Shown: positions 31,081 through 33,871 of the stretch, piece after piece
Layout: each line of letters opens with the position of its first letter
Numbering within the stretch: position 1 is the stretch's first letter
Source of the DNA: Bacillus sp. AFS015802
GTDB lineage: Bacteria; Bacillota; Bacilli; Bacillales; Bacillaceae_B
Direction: 5' to 3'
Assembly (NCBI RefSeq): GCF_002561455.1
Contig: NZ_NTUP01000060.1
Span: 25,869-59,739, forward strand
Length of the DNA: 33,871 bases
The notes under the pieces: model-generated
The model's database searches: none
What the model saw: the letters and a program-made list of their open reading frames with translations, nothing else
Told to the model about the DNA's origin: nothing
Position numbers and translations under genes: made by a program

Positions 31081-32163
31081 TTATTTTTCCTCCTCACATG
31101 TATCTTTATCTAACTTAATTCGCTCCCGAATCAAAGAAGACCTTCTTATATCCCGTTCATTTGGTCTCAATGGACCTCCAGAATATTGTTGTAAAAAACC
31201 AGGTTGGGTTAAAATCATTAGTTCATTCAATATATTCTTAGATATCACTTTGATGTATCCTAAATCAATTCCAAGCCTGACATCGGATAAACACTTCGCT
31301 GCTTCCTTGGACTCAATGATCCTGCTGTGCTCGAGTACCCCGAGAGAGCGAAAGATCCTATCTTCTAATTGTATGTTTGACGTTTGCACTAATGCGTCCC
31401 TTGCCGACTGTTCTTTCTCGATGATCTGCTTAACAACGCTCATCAAGTCTTCCACTATATCCTCTTCCGACTTACCAAGTGTCGTCTGATTCGATATCTG
31501 AAAGATGTTCCCAAGCGCCTCGCTGCCTTCCCCGTATATCCCCCTTACCACTAATCCCAACTGATTGATGGCAGGAATGATACGGTTTAACTGCTGCGTT
31601 AACACAAGGCCCGGTAAATGCATCATGACAGAAGCCCTGAGCCCCGTCCCTACATTGGTGGGACAAGTCGTCAGATAACCATGCTTCTCATCAAACGCAA
31701 AGTCAAATTCCCTTTCAAACCAATCGTCGATCTGATTGGCTTTCTGTAAAGCTTCCTTTAATTGCAAACCTGGATATAAACACTGTATTCGAATATGGTC
31801 CTCTTCGTTTACCATTATGCTGATATCTTCTTCACTTGATAAAAGGACAGCCCCATAGTTCGTGTCCTCTGCCAAGTTAGGACTGATGAGGTGTTTCTCC
31901 ATTAATACCCTCTTTTGGAGTGGCTGAATCTCACTTGTAGGTAAAAATTCTAATTCTCCTAAATTCTCCGGATATAACGGGAGCTTTTCTTTTACACGCT
32001 CCACGATCTCTCTCGCTTCCTCAGAAGAATAAAGAGTGGAAAAGCGAAAGTCTGTCAGGTTTCTTGCGAGGCGAACCCTTGAACTTAGAACAATATCCGA
32101 ATTGGGTCCCTCTTCGCTCATCCACGAACTGACGGCATTACTCAAGAACTTCTCCAGACTCAT
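31081..32163 (-). CDS. mcsB: Protein arginine kinase McsB
   Basis: McsB phosphorylates arginines on damaged proteins and on CtsR, marking them for ClpC-ClpP. The 360 residues form a phosphagen-kinase-like domain: SSRVRLARN at 27-35, NEEDHIRI near 119-126, and [13 protein letters not shown] around the conserved C167. The C-terminal domain has the arginine pair in [15 protein letters not shown] that binds phosphoarginine. It overlaps mcsA by four bases (ATGA), as expected for proteins that form a complex, because McsA activates McsB. Confidence 0.97.
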   Translation of the reverse strand: MSLEKFLSNAVSSWMSEEGPNSDIVLSSRVRLARNLTDFRFSTLYSSEEAREIVERVKEKLPLYPENLGELEFLPTSEIQPLQKRVLMEKHLISPNLAEDTNYGAVLLSSEEDISIMVNEEDHIRIQCLYPGLQLKEALQKANQIDDWFEREFDFAFDEKHGYLTTCPTNVGTGLRASVMMHLPGLVLTQQLNRIIPAINQLGLVVRGIYGEGSEALGNIFQISNQTTLGKSEEDIVEDLMSVVKQIIEKEQSARDALVQTSNIQLEDRIFRSLGVLEHSRIIESKEAAKCLSDVRLGIDLGYIKVISKNILNELMILTQPGFLQQYSGGPLRPNERDIRRSSLIRERIKLDKDTCEEEK

Positions 32164-32708
32164 TCTTTATCGCCTCCCTCTTTCTTGATATCTTTTTCCA
32201 GGGAGCGGATTTCGTCTCGGATCTCGGCTGCTTTTTCAAACTCTTCATCCGCGATCATCGTTTGCAATTCAGTCTTCAAATGCTGAATCTTCTTCTTCAC
32301 ATGGATGGCTCCGCCCATACGCTCCGGAACCTTCCCGTGATGCTCTACATTCCCACTGTGAACCCGTTTTAACAAGGGAGTCAGCTCCTCTTTAAACGTC
32401 TCATAACAATGGGCACAGCCAAAGCGCCCCACATTGATAAACTGATGAATCGTCATTTTACATTTTTCACACTGCAAAACTTCTCTTTTCGGAATTTCCG
32501 TTTCCTTCGCCTGCTTAAATGCAGGAGTTATATTAAGAAGACCTGCCAATAAATTGTTCACAGAAAAGCCGGGAGAAGAATCAAACATAAACATCTCACC
32601 CTTATCCTGGGCACACTGATCACATAAATGAACCTCTGTCTTTTCCCCGTTTACCACCTTGGTAAAATGAAGGGTCGCAGGTCTTTCATGACACTCTTGA
32701 CAAACCAT
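32160..32708 (-). CDS. mcsA: McsB activator McsA, zinc-finger and UVR protein
   Basis: McsA stimulates McsB kinase activity and modulates CtsR. From 32708 the product is 182 residues ([15 protein letters not shown]). Four CxxC pairs at C3/C6, C29/C32, C80/C83 and C98/C101 would hold two zinc sites. The C-terminal UVR motif (about 147-180, [17 protein letters not shown]) is the part that contacts McsB. A GTG three codons earlier sits inside the GAGAGGTGA ribosome site, so I prefer the later ATG. It lies 20 bases after ctsR and overlaps mcsB. Confidence 0.95.
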   Translation of the reverse strand: MVCQECHERPATLHFTKVVNGEKTEVHLCDQCAQDKGEMFMFDSSPGFSVNNLLAGLLNITPAFKQAKETEIPKREVLQCEKCKMTIHQFINVGRFGCAHCYETFKEELTPLLKRVHSGNVEHHGKVPERMGGAIHVKKKIQHLKTELQTMIADEEFEKAAEIRDEIRSLEKDIKKEGGDKE

Positions 32709-32728
32709 CCCATTCACCTCTCCAGCAC

Positions 32729-33190
32729 TTACTCATACTTCAATGTATCCAGCATGGCTCTAAGCATTCTTCCCCTCAGGACATCCCGTTCGGGTAAGTC
32801 GACCATGATGACCGATCGATCCATCACACTCAGCATGATCTTTGCTTCTCTTTCAGAAATGATATCTTCCTCTACTAAACGAAATACAATATCCGAGGCC
32901 GTATTCTGGCTGATCGTTTGAGTAATCAGCGCTACCAGCTGATCAATCAGATGTACTTGATCATGGGCTTTCACCTTCATAATCCGGATATATCCCCCGC
33001 CGCCCCGTTTACTTTCTACTACATACCCTCTTTCAATCGTGAATCGGGTATTGATCACATAATTTATTTGAGAAGGAACACATTGAAACTTATCAGCGAT
33101 CTCGCTTCTTTTAATCTCGACTATCTCACTTTCACTCAGTTCTAACACGTTCTTTAAATAACTTTCAATGATGTCGGATATGTTCCTCAT
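32729..33190 (-). CDS. ctsR: Transcriptional repressor CtsR
   Basis: CtsR represses clpC, clpP and clpE and its own operon until heat or McsB activity removes it. The 153 residues carry an N-terminal winged helix-turn-helix (IADKFQCVPSQINYVINTRF, 31-50) and the glycine-rich heat-sensing wing R62 with GGGG at 63-66. The C-terminal half is the helical dimerisation domain. GAGGAGGAGG precedes the ATG. It is the first gene of the operon, with a perfect CtsR operator between the -10 box and the start codon, so autoregulation is clear from the sequence. Confidence 0.97.
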   Translation of the reverse strand: MRNISDIIESYLKNVLELSESEIVEIKRSEIADKFQCVPSQINYVINTRFTIERGYVVESKRGGGGYIRIMKVKAHDQVHLIDQLVALITQTISQNTASDIVFRLVEEDIISEREAKIMLSVMDRSVIMVDLPERDVLRGRMLRAMLDTLKYE

Positions 33191-33206
33191 CGAACCTCCT
33201 CCTCAT

Positions 33207-33229
33207 TTTGACTTTGACTATATTTGACT
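33207..33229 (-). promoter_or_regulatory. CtsR operator with three heptads
   Basis: On the minus strand AGTCAAA occurs at 33223-33229 and 33213-33219, with the 3-base spacer TAT between them: the exact CtsR consensus (RGTCAAA NAN RGTCAAA). A third AGTCAAA at 33207-33213 shares one base with the second. A further single GGTCAAA lies at 33270-33276, upstream of the -35 box. The site covers the transcript start. Confidence 0.95.
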
Positions 33230-33232
33230 ATA

Positions 33233-33261
33233 ATTATACAACCGCATTTTCAACTTTGCAA
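33233..33261 (-). promoter_or_regulatory. Sigma-A promoter of the ctsR operon
   Basis: TTGCAA (33256-33261) and a perfect TATAAT (33233-33238) are 17 bases apart on the minus strand. The CtsR operator starts four bases downstream of the -10 box, so bound CtsR would block polymerase. Confidence 0.82.
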
Positions 33262-33276
33262 TTAAGAAGTTTGACC

Positions 33277-33584
33277 TTAAAAGTTTTCCTGTTTAAGGAA
33301 AGTTTTAAACGTGTGAATGTAAGATTGTTGGATAGAATTTAAGAAATGGGGCATTGGGAAGGTGTGAAGTTTTATTCTGGCAGTAAAGTAAGGTGAGGAG
33401 ATAGCGAGTTGAGTTTGGATGGGTGATCAAGGGCTGGAATGGGCTATTATGTCGGTGTGATTATGAAGATGTATGTAAAACATGAGATATTTGAGCATGA
33501 TTGGGGAGGAAACATTTTGATTGGTTTGTTTTACTCGGCTATATGGGGGATGGCATATGGTTGGAGTGGAGTGGATGGGTGGGA
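33277..33584. other. Gene-free stretch upstream of the ctsR promoter
   Basis: No RNA gene or credible coding region is seen on either strand. The plus strand is G-rich and C-poor, with many GGG/TGG stretches, unlike the flanking genes. A plus-strand frame that begins at 33439 has no ribosome site and runs into the 5S gene, so I do not accept it. Confidence 0.6.
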
Positions 33585-33678
33585 ATTGCGTCATTTTCAA
33601 ATTAATTGCGTCATTTTATTATTTTTTGCGTCGTTTTTTGGGGTGATTGCGTCATTATTTTATTATTTGCGTCTTTTT
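33585..33678. repeat. Five-copy GCGTCATTTT repeat with 20-21 base period
   Basis: ATTGCGTCATTTT occurs at 33585-33597 and 33605-33617. Variant copies lie at 33626-33637 (TTGCGTCGTTTT), 33646-33658 (ATTGCGTCATTAT) and 33667-33678 (TTGCGTCTTTTT). The GCG cores are 20, 20, 21 and 20 bases apart, with T/A-rich DNA between. Repeat units and spacers are too short for a CRISPR array. The function is unknown. Confidence 0.8.
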
Positions 33679-33755
33679 CCATTTACTTCCTATACCACGA
33701 GATGCGCCACTGCCTCATTGAAACCCTTTGTAGAAATTATATTCAAAAAAACCAA

Positions 33756-33788
33756 ACAAAAAAGAGCAACTCCTAAGAGCTACTCTTT
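33756..33788 (-). terminator. rRNA operon terminator after 5S
   Basis: A 12-base arm pair (33777-33788 with 33761-33772), including wobble pairs, around a 4-base loop. Six T follow on the minus strand. It begins 12 bases after the 5S end. Confidence 0.9.
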
Positions 33789-33799
33789 CTTCAAATATC

Positions 33800-33871
33800 G
33801 CCTGGCGAAGTCCTACTCTCACAGGGAGAGATTCCCCAACTACCATCGGCGCTGAAGAGCTTAACATCCGT
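33800..33871 (-). rRNA. rrf: 5S ribosomal RNA, 3' part, cut by window edge
   Basis: Read on the minus strand, the sequence has the Firmicute 5S 3' half: GTTAAGCTCTTCAGCGCCGA, then GATGGTAGTTGGGG, CCCTGTGAGAGTAGGAC and the closing CGCCAGGC. About 45 bases of the 5' part lie beyond the window. It is the end of an rRNA operon that reads towards ctsR, matching the position of rrnW in B. subtilis. The loop ATCTCT between the helix IV arms is a small species difference. Confidence 0.95.

Noticed and set aside
33276..33320. Possible SigB promoter upstream of ctsR (GTTTAA with GGAAAA)
   Set aside because: The -10 part matches the SigB consensus poorly and the spacing is 15, although a SigB promoter exists at this place in B. 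subtilis.
33585..33678. GCGTC repeats as a CRISPR array
   Set aside because: Units of about 12 bases and gaps of about 8 are too short, units vary, and no cas gene is near.
33439..33855. 138-codon open frame on the plus strand next to ctsR
   Set aside because: It has no ribosome-binding site, runs through the GCGTC repeats, the rRNA terminator and into the 5S rRNA gene, and its translation has no protein-like pattern.

Overview
The window is a block of conserved housekeeping genes from a low-to-medium GC, spore-forming Firmicute of the Bacillaceae. Gene order, product lengths and many motifs match the Bacillus subtilis rrnW-ctsR-...-tufA region almost gene for gene. sigH, disA and mcsA/mcsB/ctsR/clpC together, the Cys T-box before cysE and the TTG starts of rpoB and rpoC all fit Bacillus sensu lato. 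The proteins are not identical to those of B. subtilis, and I cannot fix the genus from the sequence alone. Every convincing gene lies on the minus strand, so transcription runs from the right edge to the left edge.

Layout from right to left (direction of transcription). (1) The 3' part of a 5S rRNA gene and its terminator, then about 570 bases without a gene that hold a five-copy GCGTC repeat with a 20-21 base period. (2) The stress operon ctsR-mcsA-mcsB-clpC, behind a sigma-A promoter overlaid by a textbook CtsR operator and closed by a strong hairpin. (3) radA-disA from its own promoter, then yacL (membrane PIN/TRAM protein) and ispD-ispF (isoprenoid synthesis). (4) gltX, a Cys-specific T-box leader, then the tightly packed cysE-cysS-mrnC-rlmB-rae1 run, followed by sigH. 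(5) rpmG-secE, nusG, rplK-rplA, and the L10-leader-controlled rplJ-rplL. (6) ybxB (methyltransferase) and rpoB-rpoC. (7) The str operon rplGB-rpsL-rpsG-fusA-tuf, with its own promoter, an internal tuf promoter and a terminator after tuf. (8) At the left edge, part of what looks like a dispersed Bacillaceae intergenic repeat, just before where the S10 operon would be expected.

Together the genes build and run the core expression machinery: RNA polymerase, NusG, stalk and decoding-site ribosomal proteins, elongation factors, two aminoacyl-tRNA synthetases, rRNA processing and modification enzymes, and the secretion channel subunit SecE. Added to this are protein quality control (McsB arginine phosphorylation feeding ClpC), DNA-repair surveillance (RadA, DisA with c-di-AMP) and the sporulation sigma factor SigH.

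I found no mobile element, CRISPR array, phage, toxin-antitoxin or defence system, and no gene that looks new. The points worth a second look are regulatory or repeat structures between genes: the phased GCGTC array, the edge repeat, a promoter-plus-terminator module before nusG, hairpins in the rplK-rplA, rplGB-rpsL, fusA-tuf and rpoB-leader gaps, and an inverted repeat before yacL.
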